64,000 nt of DNA from Treponema pedis (GTDB lineage: Bacteria > Spirochaetota > Spirochaetia > Treponematales > Treponemataceae): NCBI RefSeq assembly GCF_017161325.1, contig NZ_CP045670.1:186001-250000 (forward strand), written 5' to 3'. The position numbers and the translations under genes were made by a program. Shown here piece after piece: positions 54,855 through 64,000 of this stretch. Numbering within the stretch: position 1 is the stretch's first letter; every line of letters begins with the position of its first letter. The notes beneath the pieces are model-generated. The model had not been told where the DNA came from and did no database searches. It saw only the letters and a list, made by a program, of their open reading frames with translations.

Positions 54855-56042
54855 TTAATCTTCCACTTTTACCGAGATTGTTCCGCTTGCAGGCTGAATA
54901 TTTAAAAGCATTCCTTTTTTTACTTCTTTTGCCGAGCGGACTGTTTTTCCCGTTTCCGCATTTCTTACAATCGAATAGCCCCGTTTTAAAATACCTTGCG
55001 GGTCGGCACTTTCCAAAAGACTTTTTGTAAGCGTCAGTTTGTGCTTAACTTCAACAATGCGGCTTTTCATTTCCGACAGTATTTCTTCTTTTGCATTATC
55101 GAACCTGCTTAAAAGGGGCTGCAAAATGGAGCGGAAACGCATTTCCAAAGATTCAGGGGTAAAGGCTGCCGTCATAAGCCTTATTTTTTCTATGCGGGAT
55201 TCTATTGCATTTATTATTTCTTCTTTATTTATATCAATTGAATATAATATATCGTCCAGCTTTGGCGAAGCGAGTTCCGCCGCTGCGGAAGGGGTGGGTG
55301 CCCTCATATCTGCCGCATAATCCGAAAGCGCCCAGTCTATTTCATGCCCGACCGCCGAAATAACCGGGGTTTCACAAGCTGCTATTGCTCTTACAAGAGC
55401 TTCGTCCGAAAACGGAAGTAAGTCTTCCAAAGAGCCTCCGCCCCTTCCGATTATGATAACTTCGCCCAGTTTGTGCATATCGGCAATTTTAAGCTGTTTT
55501 ATTAAAATAGGTGCGGCTTCTTCACCTTGTACGATTGCAGGTAAAACCGTAATACCTATTTTTTCATTCCGCCTTTTAACTACGTTGATAATATCCCTTA
55601 CGGCGGCTCCTGTAGGGCTTGTAATTACGGCAATTTTTTTAGGAAAAAACGGCAAAGGCTTTTTTTTATCCGAATCGAATAAGCCTTCGGCGGCGAGTTT
55701 CCGCTTTCGCTCTTCAAGCATTTTTAAAATATCGCCTTCACCTGCAAGGCTCATTTTTTCTATTATTATTTGATATGAACCGCGCTGTTCATAAACGGAA
55801 ATCGTCCCCTCCGCCAGTACCGTCATTCCGTCCTTGGGCATAAAATTCAATAACCGCGTTCTTCCTTTAAACATTACGGCTTGAATCGCTGCCGTTTCGT
55901 CTTTAAGAGTAAAATAAAGATGTCCCGCACTTGAAGGTCTATAGTTGGAAATTTCACCTTGCAGTGTAATCGTTCCGAATCCGTTTTCCAAAAGTTTTTT
56001 TATTTCACCTGTAATTTCGCCTATCGAATAAATTTTAGCCAT
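54855..56042 (-). CDS. xseA: exodeoxyribonuclease VII large subunit
   Basis: A 395-residue XseA: N-terminal OB-fold (about 1-100, ITLQGEISNYRPSSAGHLYFTLKDE), then the nuclease domain with AVITSPTGAAVRDI, VIIGRGGGSLEDLLPFSDE, ISAVGHEIDWALSDYAADMRAPTPSAAAE, and a C-terminal region (GYSIVRNAETG). Slightly shorter than typical 440-460 residue proteins, mainly in the coiled-coil part. XseB is not next to it. Core DNA-repair gene. Confidence 0.93.
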   Translation of the reverse strand: MAKIYSIGEITGEIKKLLENGFGTITLQGEISNYRPSSAGHLYFTLKDETAAIQAVMFKGRTRLLNFMPKDGMTVLAEGTISVYEQRGSYQIIIEKMSLAGEGDILKMLEERKRKLAAEGLFDSDKKKPLPFFPKKIAVITSPTGAAVRDIINVVKRRNEKIGITVLPAIVQGEEAAPILIKQLKIADMHKLGEVIIIGRGGGSLEDLLPFSDEALVRAIAACETPVISAVGHEIDWALSDYAADMRAPTPSAAAELASPKLDDILYSIDINKEEIINAIESRIEKIRLMTAAFTPESLEMRFRSILQPLLSRFDNAKEEILSEMKSRIVEVKHKLTLTKSLLESADPQGILKRGYSIVRNAETGKTVRSAKEVKKGMLLNIQPASGTISVKVED

Positions 56043-56133
56043 AAGGTAATTTAACAGATTTTTCAGGAAAGTACAATCGGCAGTGAACCGTAAACATTTT
56101 TTAACGGTATCAATTTAAAGCCGATTAAAATGC

Positions 56134-56162
56134 TTGATTTTCACCGATAAATGCAATATAAT
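56134..56162 (+). promoter_or_regulatory. sigma-70-type promoter of the CapA-like gene
   Basis: TTGATT, 17-base spacer (containing TTCACCGATAAA) and TATAAT. The same TTTTCACCGATAAA word recurs at about 51909-51921, upstream of nothing recognisable. Confidence 0.65.
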
Positions 56163-56182
56163 TGTAAATCGCAGGTGAAAAT

Positions 56183-56242
56183 ATGATAAAAGCCGCGCAA
56201 ATTCCTTTAGATGAATTTAAAATTACGGAGCAAATAAATTGA
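56183..56242 (+). CDS. 19-residue upstream ORF
   Basis: ATG 56183 after an AGGTGAAAA ribosome-binding site opens a 19-residue peptide (MIKAAQIPLDEFKITEQIN) whose TGA overlaps the TTG start of the CapA-like gene (TTGA). It could be a coupling leader peptide, or the residue of a lost gene. Confidence 0.35.
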   Translation: MIKAAQIPLDEFKITEQIN

Positions 56243-57473
56243 AAAAAATCGCACTTATTCATTTCGGCTTGGTTTTAAGTTTTTGTATTTTTTGTTTTGC
56301 TTGTGCGTCGGAGAGGGCTGAATTAAAAAAGAACGACGTTTCTTCGATAACTTTTACATTTTCAGGCGATATAATGGCTCATGATATAAATTTCAATATG
56401 AAAGATTACAGTCTTATTTATAAAGATGTAAAAGAAATTTTAGATAATGATGATTTAAGTTTCGGAAATATGGAAATGCCCGTTTGCGATGACTTGCCGC
56501 TTTCGTCATTTCCAAGTTTTAATGTACATGCGGATTATTTAAAAGCTGCAATTGAAGGCGGTTTCGATGTATTTGCTTTTGCGAATAATCATACAAATGA
56601 TAAGGGGATAAAAGGTATAGACGGAACGGTTAAATCTTTTGCAAATCTTAAATCGGAATACGGAACGAAGAATCGAAACGATATTTTGTTCAGGGTTAAA
56701 AGAAAAATCGGGAGAGGAATTTAAGGCGAATCTGATAGAAAAAAAAGATTGGAAAATTTTATTTTTATCGGTAACCGAAATTTTAAATTCTCACGATACT
56801 TCAAAAAATAGACTTTATTACAGTGCTCCTACCGTAGAAGGCAGAAAAAAATTATTGGAAACGATAAAAAATGAGGGCGGAAACGCCTTGTGATGTTTTT
56901 ATATTGGCTCTTCATTTATTTGAAGCGGAGTACGGCTTAAAAGTTTCAAATGAAAAAAAAGAATGGTTTAGAAAACTTGCGGAAGCGGGAATCGATATAG
57001 TTTGGGCTCATCACCCGCATGTTGTTCAGGAGTGGGAAATTACGGAAATTGAGCGGGAGGAAAAAAACGGTTTTCTTGAAGGACGGAATAACGGAGCGGG
57101 CAGTATAGATAAAACAAATGTAAAAAAAAGACGATGTGTATTTATGTATTCTATGGGAAATTTTATTTCCGGACAAAGGTGGGGTAAGTATATTAAATAT
57201 GAAAATCCGGGGCAGTATTTTCAATATACGGGCGACTCCGTTTTAATGCAGGTCAGGCTTACAAAAATCGGCGGTATTTTATCGGACGAAATTATTTTAA
57301 CTCCGATTTTAATTACCGCTTATAGCGGAAATGACGCTCCGGTTGTAAAGCGCTTTACTAAAGAATGGATTGATACCTTGCCGGAAAAAGAAAAAAAATA
57401 TTTTTTAAAAAGGTTTGAATTGATGGAAAAATATTTACCGATTAATCCCGTTAAAACTCCACCCTCCCTATAA
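56239..57473 (+). pseudogene. CapA-like poly-gamma-glutamate synthesis lipoprotein, two frameshifts
   Basis: Three frames (56239-56724, 56639-56893, 56871-57473) form a CapA protein: signal peptide with lipobox CFACAS, TFTFSGDIMAHD with the metal-binding aspartate, FGNMEMPV, FAFANNHTNDKG, then LALHLFEAEYG, VWAHHPHVVQEWE and YSMGNFISGQ. The conserved residues all survive, and the protein would be complete if two single-base shifts near 56650-56710 and 56870-56895 were corrected. Start is TTG with GGAG upstream. CapA relatives are calcineurin-like metallophosphatases. Confidence 0.8.
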
Positions 57474-57580
57474 ATTCATCAAGCGCAGATTTTATCAAAA
57501 ATCGAGCATTGATGAATTTTCGCCGTTTCGTAACGAAGTGAGAAACGGCATATAATAATTGAGTTTGCAAGGCAAACTCG
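57466..57580. repeat. three-hairpin direct repeat, copy 1
   Basis: Contains AATTCATCAA/TTGATGAATT (arms), GCCGTTTC/GAAACGGC and GAGTTTGC/GCAAACTC hairpins in a row, starting at the end of the CapA-like gene. Copy 2 is at 57628-57748. Confidence 0.85.
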
Positions 57581-57627
57581 ACAATTTAAATTAAGCGACG
57601 CTTATTTTAGGAGCTTAATTTAAATCC

Positions 57628-57748
57628 CCCTATAAATTCATCAAGCGCAGATTTTATCAAAAATCGAGCATTGATGAATTTTCGCCGTTTCGTAATGCAA
57701 TGAGAAACGGCATATAATAATAATAATTGAGTTTGCAAAGCAAACTCG
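57628..57748. repeat. three-hairpin direct repeat, copy 2
   Basis: Same as 57466-57580 with a six-base TAATAA expansion and few substitutions (ACGAAG to ATGCAA in one loop). Between the copies lies 47 bp with another short palindrome (TTAAATTAAG...CTTAATTTAA). Confidence 0.85.
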
Positions 57749-57788
57749 GTAATTTAATTGCCGGGCTTTTATTTGTTTGATGCGGCAC

Positions 57789-59297
57789 TTATAAATATTT
57801 TGCCGAAAGTCTGAGCAGAGTTTCTTGGTCCGTTTCTTTTGTGTTTACAATTCCTGCAAGTTTGCGGTTGGACATAACGGCAATGCGGTTCGTAATACCT
57901 AAGATTTCAGGCATTTCACTTGAAACTACGATAACGGTTTTTCCTTCTTTTGCCATTTTAATAATGAGCTGATAAATTTCGTATTTTGCTCCTACATCAA
58001 TTCCCCGAGTCGGTTCGTCCATTAAAAACACTTCAGGCGAGCGCTCAAGCCATTTACCGATAATAACTTTTTGCTGATTACCTCCGCTTAATGCCGAAAT
58101 GGGCTGGTCAGGCGAAAGACAGCGCGTTTTCATTATATCTATTTGCCTGTTTGCGGCATCTCTTATTTTTCTATTTGATAAGATACCGGCATATTTATAG
58201 CTGTTTAAGTTGGTAATAGCAGTGTTAAACTCTATTGTAGCCTTGCCGAACATTCCGTTTAATTTACGCTCCTCGGTTAAAAGAGCAAACCCGTGCTGCA
58301 TTGCTTCTTTACTGTTTTTAAATCTGAAAGCTTTTTTATTGATTATAATATCGCCTGAGGCAATGGTTCGTATTCCGAAAAGACTTTCTAAAAGTTCGCT
58401 TCTTCCCGCACCGACCAAACCGTATAAGCCGAAAATTTCTCCTTTTTTTACAGTAAAAGAAATATTTTCTAAAATAGGCGGGTGTTTTGTAGTCAGATTT
58501 TCTATTTTTAAAAAATCTTCGCCCGGAGTGTTATCAACGTCGGGAAAGCGTTTATCGAGGGAACGCCCTACCATTGCGGAAATAATTTCATTCATATTTG
58601 TTTCCGCAATCGGTTTTGAAAGAATCATCTTTCCGTCCCGCAGTACCGAAATCTCATCGCATATTTCAAACACCTCGTCCATTTTGTGCGAAATATAAAT
58701 AAATGAAACGCCTTTTTTTTGTAAACTTCTGACTATTGAAAAAAGCTTTTTTACTTCCCGTTCTGTAAGAGAAGAAGTCGGTTCGTCCAAAACAATTATT
58801 TTAGAATTATAAGAAACCGCTTTTGCAATTTCCACCATTTGACGCTGAGAAACCGACATTGTGCGCATAATTGTTTTAGGATTTACGTTTATATTTAATG
58901 AAGAAAAAAGAGAGTGGGCCGATTCAAACATTTTAATTTCATCGACTATTCCGAAGCGGGTAGGGTAACGGCCTAAAAACAGGTTATCGGTAACGGTTCT
59001 GTCTAAACATAAATTTAATTCTTGATGAACCATTGCAACTCCGCTTTCAAGAGCTTCGCGCGGATTTTTAAATTCCACCGGCTTATTTAAAAGGGAAATA
59101 ATGCCCTCATCTCGTGTATAAATTCCGAAAAGACACTTCATCATTGTTGATTTTCCGGCTCCGTTTTCTCCCATTAAACCCATAACGGAACCTTTTTTTA
59201 CAGTTAAGTTAATTCCGTCAAGAACCTTATTTTTTGCAAAAGATTTTGACAGTTTTTTTATTTCAAGTACTGCATCTTCCATATTCGTAAAAACCAT
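57789..59297 (-). CDS. mglA: MglA-type sugar ABC transporter ATPase
   Basis: A 502-residue double ATP-binding protein. First cassette: GENGAGKST (about 41-49), MSVSQRQMVEIAKA (signature variant) and VLDEPTSSL; second: GLVGAGRSELL, LSGGNQQKV and LMDEPTRGID. The second Walker A is degenerate, as is usual for MglA/RbsA. It should energise uptake of the sugar bound by MglB, encoded 1.5 kb upstream. The usual mglC permease is not found after it: a repeat and the CapA remnant follow. Confidence 0.88.
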   Translation of the reverse strand: MVFTNMEDAVLEIKKLSKSFAKNKVLDGINLTVKKGSVMGLMGENGAGKSTMMKCLFGIYTRDEGIISLLNKPVEFKNPREALESGVAMVHQELNLCLDRTVTDNLFLGRYPTRFGIVDEIKMFESAHSLFSSLNINVNPKTIMRTMSVSQRQMVEIAKAVSYNSKIIVLDEPTSSLTEREVKKLFSIVRSLQKKGVSFIYISHKMDEVFEICDEISVLRDGKMILSKPIAETNMNEIISAMVGRSLDKRFPDVDNTPGEDFLKIENLTTKHPPILENISFTVKKGEIFGLYGLVGAGRSELLESLFGIRTIASGDIIINKKAFRFKNSKEAMQHGFALLTEERKLNGMFGKATIEFNTAITNLNSYKYAGILSNRKIRDAANRQIDIMKTRCLSPDQPISALSGGNQQKVIIGKWLERSPEVFLMDEPTRGIDVGAKYEIYQLIIKMAKEGKTVIVVSSEMPEILGITNRIAVMSNRKLAGIVNTKETDQETLLRLSAKYL

Positions 59298-59344
59298 TCC
59301 CCCTTGCTTTTAAAAACAAAAAAGTTTTTAAAAACTTTATCCGT

Positions 59345-59373
59345 CAAGACTTATAAAAAATTTATAAGTCTTG
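59345..59373 (-). terminator. hairpin after the 2HCT gene
   Basis: CAAGACTTATAAA, AAA loop, TTTATAAGTCTTG: perfect 13-bp stem directly downstream of the carrier stop and upstream of mglA. A second small palindrome AAAGTTTTT/AAAAACTTT follows at about 59320-59338. Could partly separate the carrier and mglA. Confidence 0.55.
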
Positions 59374-59388
59374 CGGTTTATGTAAAAG

Positions 59389-60693
59389 CTATCCGCCGAA
59401 AAATATCGGCACTAAAAGCGATGCAAGAAGAATAATAAAGGCACCGCCTATACGCGAAGATATTTGAGCAAAGGGCATAAGCTCCATTCTCTTTGCAGCG
59501 GTTAAAACTGCAACATCGCCTGTGCCGCCCATATTTGCCATACAAAGGCCTGCCGTAATAGACGCTTCTATCGGGTGGAAGCCGACCAGCTTTCCGATAA
59601 GCCCTGAACCTATAACGGCTCCTATAATTACCAATAATACTAAAACCGCGTATGACCACGAGAAAGCGTGGATAATATCGCCTAAATCGGTATATGCAAT
59701 TCCTATTCCCACTAAAAGAGCCGCCGTAAAGTTTTTGGCAACAAATTTATACCATAAAGAACAAGCTCTTTCAAATTGTGCGGGAAGAATATCCAAGGCT
59801 TTTACCGCGGCAACGCTTATAATCATCCATGCATAAGTATGAATATCTATTTTTATAAGTTTTAATAACTCCGCAACAAGTTTTCCCCATGCAAAAAAAG
59901 CCGTTGCAATTACTATTGCAGTTCCGAAATCCGCAATGCTCATTCCCTTTGTTTCTTCACCTTCATTCGGAATATCAAAGGTTCCGCTTGCCATTAACTG
60001 GCCGTTGCCGGTTAACGAGGGTTTAATATTGCCAAGTTTATTTAATAAGCCCCCCGCAACAATAGCCATGGCGTTTCCCAATGCAACTGCGGGAACCAGC
60101 TTTGAAAGAATTTGTTCGGCGGGTATTTTTAAAGCGGAAGAAAATACTTGAGCTATAGGAACGGCTCCGGCACCCATACCTCCTCCCATAATGGGAATTC
60201 CTATATATGCAATCGCTTCGGCAGGGTTTATGCCGAATAAGGGCGCTCCTCCGGCTACAAGTAATAACGAAACGGCAACCGCTCCCAAAATGCAGGGAAA
60301 ATAACGTATTGCAGCCCTTATTAAAAGACTTCTGTTCATTCCTAAAATTGAACCTGTAATGAGTGCCGCTATATAAAAGTCTAAAAAGCCGCCGCCTTTC
60401 ATAAATGTGGAAATATTTTTTATAACGGACTCAGGTAAAACTTTATAATATGCCAATGCGCATGACGTAAAAATTATTACGATAGGCCCGCCGCCGAAAA
60501 AAGTTTTTATAACGGGTGCATTGTCGCCTAAAATATTGAGGACTTCTCCTAATATCATCATTAAAAGTAAGGCCCCTATCATTCCGCCGGGCATTTTATC
60601 CCACCAGACGGCGGCAATTACAATAGAAGAAATAATACAGAATAAGAGTATAGGCATTCCCAAAATTCTATAATCTTTTTTTAGGTCTTTCAT
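59389..60693 (-). CDS. 2-hydroxycarboxylate (CitS-type) carrier
   Basis: A 434-residue polytopic protein with the two family-defining reentrant motifs: PIMGGGMGAGAVPIAQ (about 181-196) and ANMGGTGDVAVLTAAKRMELMPFAQISSRIGGA near 385-415. These are diagnostic of the 2HCT family (citrate, malate, lactate symport or exchange). ATG 60693 has AAGGA upstream; the TTG start at 60723 is less likely. It sits between mglB and mglA in the same direction, an arrangement not expected for a sugar ABC system. Confidence 0.88.
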   Translation of the reverse strand: MKDLKKDYRILGMPILLFCIISSIVIAAVWWDKMPGGMIGALLLMMILGEVLNILGDNAPVIKTFFGGGPIVIIFTSCALAYYKVLPESVIKNISTFMKGGGFLDFYIAALITGSILGMNRSLLIRAAIRYFPCILGAVAVSLLLVAGGAPLFGINPAEAIAYIGIPIMGGGMGAGAVPIAQVFSSALKIPAEQILSKLVPAVALGNAMAIVAGGLLNKLGNIKPSLTGNGQLMASGTFDIPNEGEETKGMSIADFGTAIVIATAFFAWGKLVAELLKLIKIDIHTYAWMIISVAAVKALDILPAQFERACSLWYKFVAKNFTAALLVGIGIAYTDLGDIIHAFSWSYAVLVLLVIIGAVIGSGLIGKLVGFHPIEASITAGLCMANMGGTGDVAVLTAAKRMELMPFAQISSRIGGAFIILLASLLVPIFFGG

Positions 60694-60752
60694 ATTAAAT
60701 TCCTTTAAGTTAAGTTTTACCAAGTGTTTTTTTGCTTATGTTAAAATACGAT

Positions 60753-60783
60753 AAACCGCCGTCTTAAAATAAAACGGCGGTTT
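60753..60783 (-). promoter_or_regulatory. intercistronic hairpin after mglB
   Basis: AAACCGCCGT, 11-base loop, ACGGCGGTTT, between mglB and the carrier gene, without a strong T-run. Likely a transcript-stabilising or partially terminating hairpin that lets mglB exceed the downstream genes. Confidence 0.6.
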
Positions 60784-60792
60784 GTTTAAATG

Positions 60793-62055
<1,263 letters not shown>

Positions 62056-62103
62056 GCGTATCCGTAAGTTTTAGGAAAAACGGCAAAATTAATATAAATA
62101 ACG

Positions 62104-63123
62104 CTAGTTTGAACGGAGGCTTGCAAATTTTTCTAAAATTTTCTTCCGCTCGCTTCCGAAAGTACTTAAATCTTCCTTGATAAGCTTATCTTTCGGTAAA
62201 CCCAAATTGAGCCCCTGTATTCCGGGTTTTATAATTTGTGCCGAATCTTTTCCGTCGAGTCTAGCAATTATTTCTTGAGCCTCTTTTGTAAGCATAAAAT
62301 CTATAAAGGCTTTTGCAATATCAAGATTATCTCCGCCTTTAAAAACGGCAACACCTTCGGGTACCCATGGAATTCCGTCTTCAGGATATATAACTTCCAA
62401 GTTATGCTCTTCTGCGGCTTTAAACGCCTTTCCGTCCGCCGGAATAATTCCGATTGCAAATTCTCCCTGAACGGCCTTTTCTTGAGGGTCTTTTCCCCTT
62501 TTTGCTAAGAACGGAACATTTTTATTCAGTTTTTCCCAATAAGCCCAGCCGTCTTTTTCTCCCAACAAATCAAGTAAGCCCTTAACTCCTGCATACATAG
62601 TTCCTGAAATTGCAGGGTCCGGCATAAGAACTTCTCCCTTATATTTAGGGTCTGCAAGTTCTTTCCATGTTTTGGGCATGGATAATTTTTTTTCCGCCAA
62701 TACTTCTTTATTTCCGATAAAGCCTACAACAGTAATACCCTTTGCAATCCAAGCTCCGTCGGCATCTTTGTATTGTGCGGGAATATCTTTTGAATAGGGA
62801 GAAATATAGTTTTCCAAAAGTCCGTCCGCTTTGGCAGCCATAAAAGCGTCAAGGCCTCCTCCGAACCAAACATCGGCCATAGATTTTCCTTCCGCCCTTG
62901 TGCGGGCTAAAACTTCTCCGCTCGACATAGAAAGAAATTCTACCTTGGCTCCCATTTTTGCGGTAAATGCATCGAAAAGTTCTTTGTATGTGCTTGTTGC
63001 AACTACATTTAAAGTTCTTCCCGAAAAATTACCTTGAAGGCTTTCCGCCTCCTGATTGCCTCTTGCAAAAGCCGATAAGCCCGCTGCGGCTAAAAACAAC
63101 AGTATGAAAATTTTATTTTTCAT
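62104..63123 (-). CDS. family-1/6 extracellular solute-binding protein (iron/AfuA-like)
   Basis: A 339-residue binding protein. ATG 63123 with AAGGAAGG upstream opens a signal peptide (IFILLFLAAAGLSAFA); the longer frame to 63228 is hydrophobic but not plausible. Mature protein: VVATSTYKELFDAFTAK, GADVWFGGGLDA-like region, KAAD-GLLENY, GIPWVPEGVAVFKGG, KAFIDFMLTKEAQ. Such proteins bind ferric ion, phosphonates or thiamine; here the fold favours an AfuA/Fbp-type iron or polyol role, but no transporter permease is next to it. Not lipidated. Confidence 0.75.
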   Translation of the reverse strand: MKNKIFILLFLAAAGLSAFARGNQEAESLQGNFSGRTLNVVATSTYKELFDAFTAKMGAKVEFLSMSSGEVLARTRAEGKSMADVWFGGGLDAFMAAKADGLLENYISPYSKDIPAQYKDADGAWIAKGITVVGFIGNKEVLAEKKLSMPKTWKELADPKYKGEVLMPDPAISGTMYAGVKGLLDLLGEKDGWAYWEKLNKNVPFLAKRGKDPQEKAVQGEFAIGIIPADGKAFKAAEEHNLEVIYPEDGIPWVPEGVAVFKGGDNLDIAKAFIDFMLTKEAQEIIARLDGKDSAQIIKPGIQGLNLGLPKDKLIKEDLSTFGSERKKILEKFASLRSN

Positions 63124-63251
63124 TTTAACCTTCCTTATTAAAAAATTTAATAAACCGGTAAGAATATATAAAAATCCTACCGGAGTTTTAATATGACGCA
63201 GTATAAACAAAATAAAAAATAAAATCAATATATATATTATTTTTATAATAA

Positions 63252-64000
63252 TTAGGATTTACGAATAATTTTTTCGATTTTTTCTATGATAGTATCCCAT
63301 GAATGCTTTTTAATTTCTTCGGAAACTTGGGCATAAAGGTTTTCTTTTAGTTTAATTCGCATCATTTGAAGCATAATTTTTTCGGCAAGACGGTTTATAA
63401 AATCCCGTTTATCTTCTTCAACTGGTTTGTCTACATCATATAAACTCGGAAGTTTAACGTATTCTATAATTCCGCTTGAATTCGCTTTTTCTCCCAATAA
63501 ATTTATAAGCCCTTCTATTTCCGTCGTAACGGCTAAAAGTCCGCAAGCCAAGGCTTCTATTGCGATAAGACCTAAGGCTTCATAATACGAGGGAAGAATA
63601 AAAATATCGGATTGTTTTAATACATTACTCATTTCAAGCTGTGTAAGCGCATTATGAATTTTTAACTTATCGCTGTTTTTCGCATAGAGGTACAGTTCTT
63701 GTTTTTGCTCTTCCGAAGCGTTGCCTACTAAGGTTAATTCCGTATTGGGGAATTTTTTTAAAATAACTGGAAGAGTTTTTGCCAATTCAAAAACACCCTT
63801 TGATTGCGATATTTTTCCCGCGTATATCAGTCTGAAAGTTCCGTCGAAGGTATGCGGCGTATTATTATTAAAAATCTTCGGATTAAAACCTCCTCCTACC
63901 AAGTGAAGTTTTTTATCGGGCACGGAAAAGATATTTTTTATTTCGGTAATATCTTTCGGACTTACGGCAAGATAGGCGGTTAAATTTTCTATACTTTGAA
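63252..64000 (-). CDS. GT4 glycosyltransferase, C-terminal part
   Basis: The frame is open to the window edge, so the gene starts beyond it; the visible 248 codons cover the donor half. Motifs: LHLVGGGFNPKIF, FRLIYAGKISQSKG (Rossmann start of the GT-B C-domain), LTLVGNASEE, and ILPSYYEALGLIAIEALACGLLAVTT giving the E-x7-E nucleotide-sugar site (EALGLIAIE). Probably lipid- or surface-glycan synthesis. The reading start is not known. Confidence 0.85.
   Translation of the reverse strand, partial: QSIENLTAYLAVSPKDITEIKNIFSVPDKKLHLVGGGFNPKIFNNNTPHTFDGTFRLIYAGKISQSKGVFELAKTLPVILKKFPNTELTLVGNASEEQKQELYLYAKNSDKLKIHNALTQLEMSNVLKQSDIFILPSYYEALGLIAIEALACGLLAVTTEIEGLINLLGEKANSSGIIEYVKLPSLYDVDKPVEEDKRDFINRLAEKIMLQMMRIKLKENLYAQVSEEIKKHSWDTIIEKIEKIIRKS

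Noticed and set aside
59389-60693. MglC permease
   Set aside because: The GGGMGAGAVP and GGTGDVAVL motifs define the 2HCT family, and the sequence has no ABC permease features.

Overview
The window looks like a chromosomal segment of a host-associated, low-GC Treponema (T. denticola-like). The supporting features are a large membrane-anchored TPR protein that fits the spirochaete flagellar-collar protein FlcA, a circularly permuted MglB glucose/galactose-binding lipoprotein of the type known from T. pallidum, many lipoproteins with short lipoboxes, BspA-like leucine-rich lipoproteins, and abundant consensus -10 boxes in AT-rich DNA. No rRNA, tRNA, CRISPR array or complete insertion sequence was seen.

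Layout. (1) 1-31886 is one long, almost entirely plus-strand surface-glycan locus, mostly very AT-rich. It holds a WbpD-like acetyltransferase, a Wzx flippase, a near-complete CMP-legionaminic-acid-type nonulosonate pathway (legB, legC, legG, acetyltransferase, legI, legF, ptmE), and an unusual tailoring set placed inside it (formyltransferase, PIG-L deacetylase, PP-loop sugar amidotransferase). After a decayed block come a second sugar amidotransferase, wecB-like epimerase, wbpA-like dehydrogenase, glycosyltransferases, a Wzy-like polymerase, LicD, an acyltransferase and the dTDP-rhamnose genes rfbA-C-D-B. Two stretches are gene graveyards: 4871-6780 (AAA ATPase plus DUF4276 pair) and 14268-17460 (second Wzx plus asparagine-synthetase-like protein). 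The locus ends in a strong bidirectional terminator at 31979-32020.

(2) 32032-45937 is ordinary core genome of higher GC: flcA-like, two-subunit L-serine dehydratase, brnQ, bactofilin, TPR protein, mtaB, a predicted outer-membrane protein, an EamA transporter, a tandem pair of LRR lipoproteins and an unknown protein.

(3) 45938-50980 is a repeat-rich accessory island. It contains three copies of a mosaic of strong stem-loop modules, an intact Rpn-type PD-(D/E)XK nuclease gene and a recombined remnant of another, a lipoprotein with InlB-like repeats, and 34 tandem copies of a heptanucleotide lying between promoters and that lipoprotein.

(4) 50979-64000 carries a frameshifted YitT gene, a 930-residue ankyrin lipoprotein, xseA, a broken CapA-like lipoprotein gene, a minus-strand mglB / 2HCT carrier / mglA cluster in which mglC is not present, a family-1/6 solute-binding protein and a glycosyltransferase running off the window.

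The glycan genes together suggest a polymer or protein-linked glycan containing a tailored legionaminic-type acid, an N-acetylated uronic acid branch and rhamnose, exported by Wzx/Wzy. Several single-base indels in homopolymers (27925, 45218, 51257, capA) either reflect phase variation/decay or sequencing errors; the sequence alone cannot separate these.
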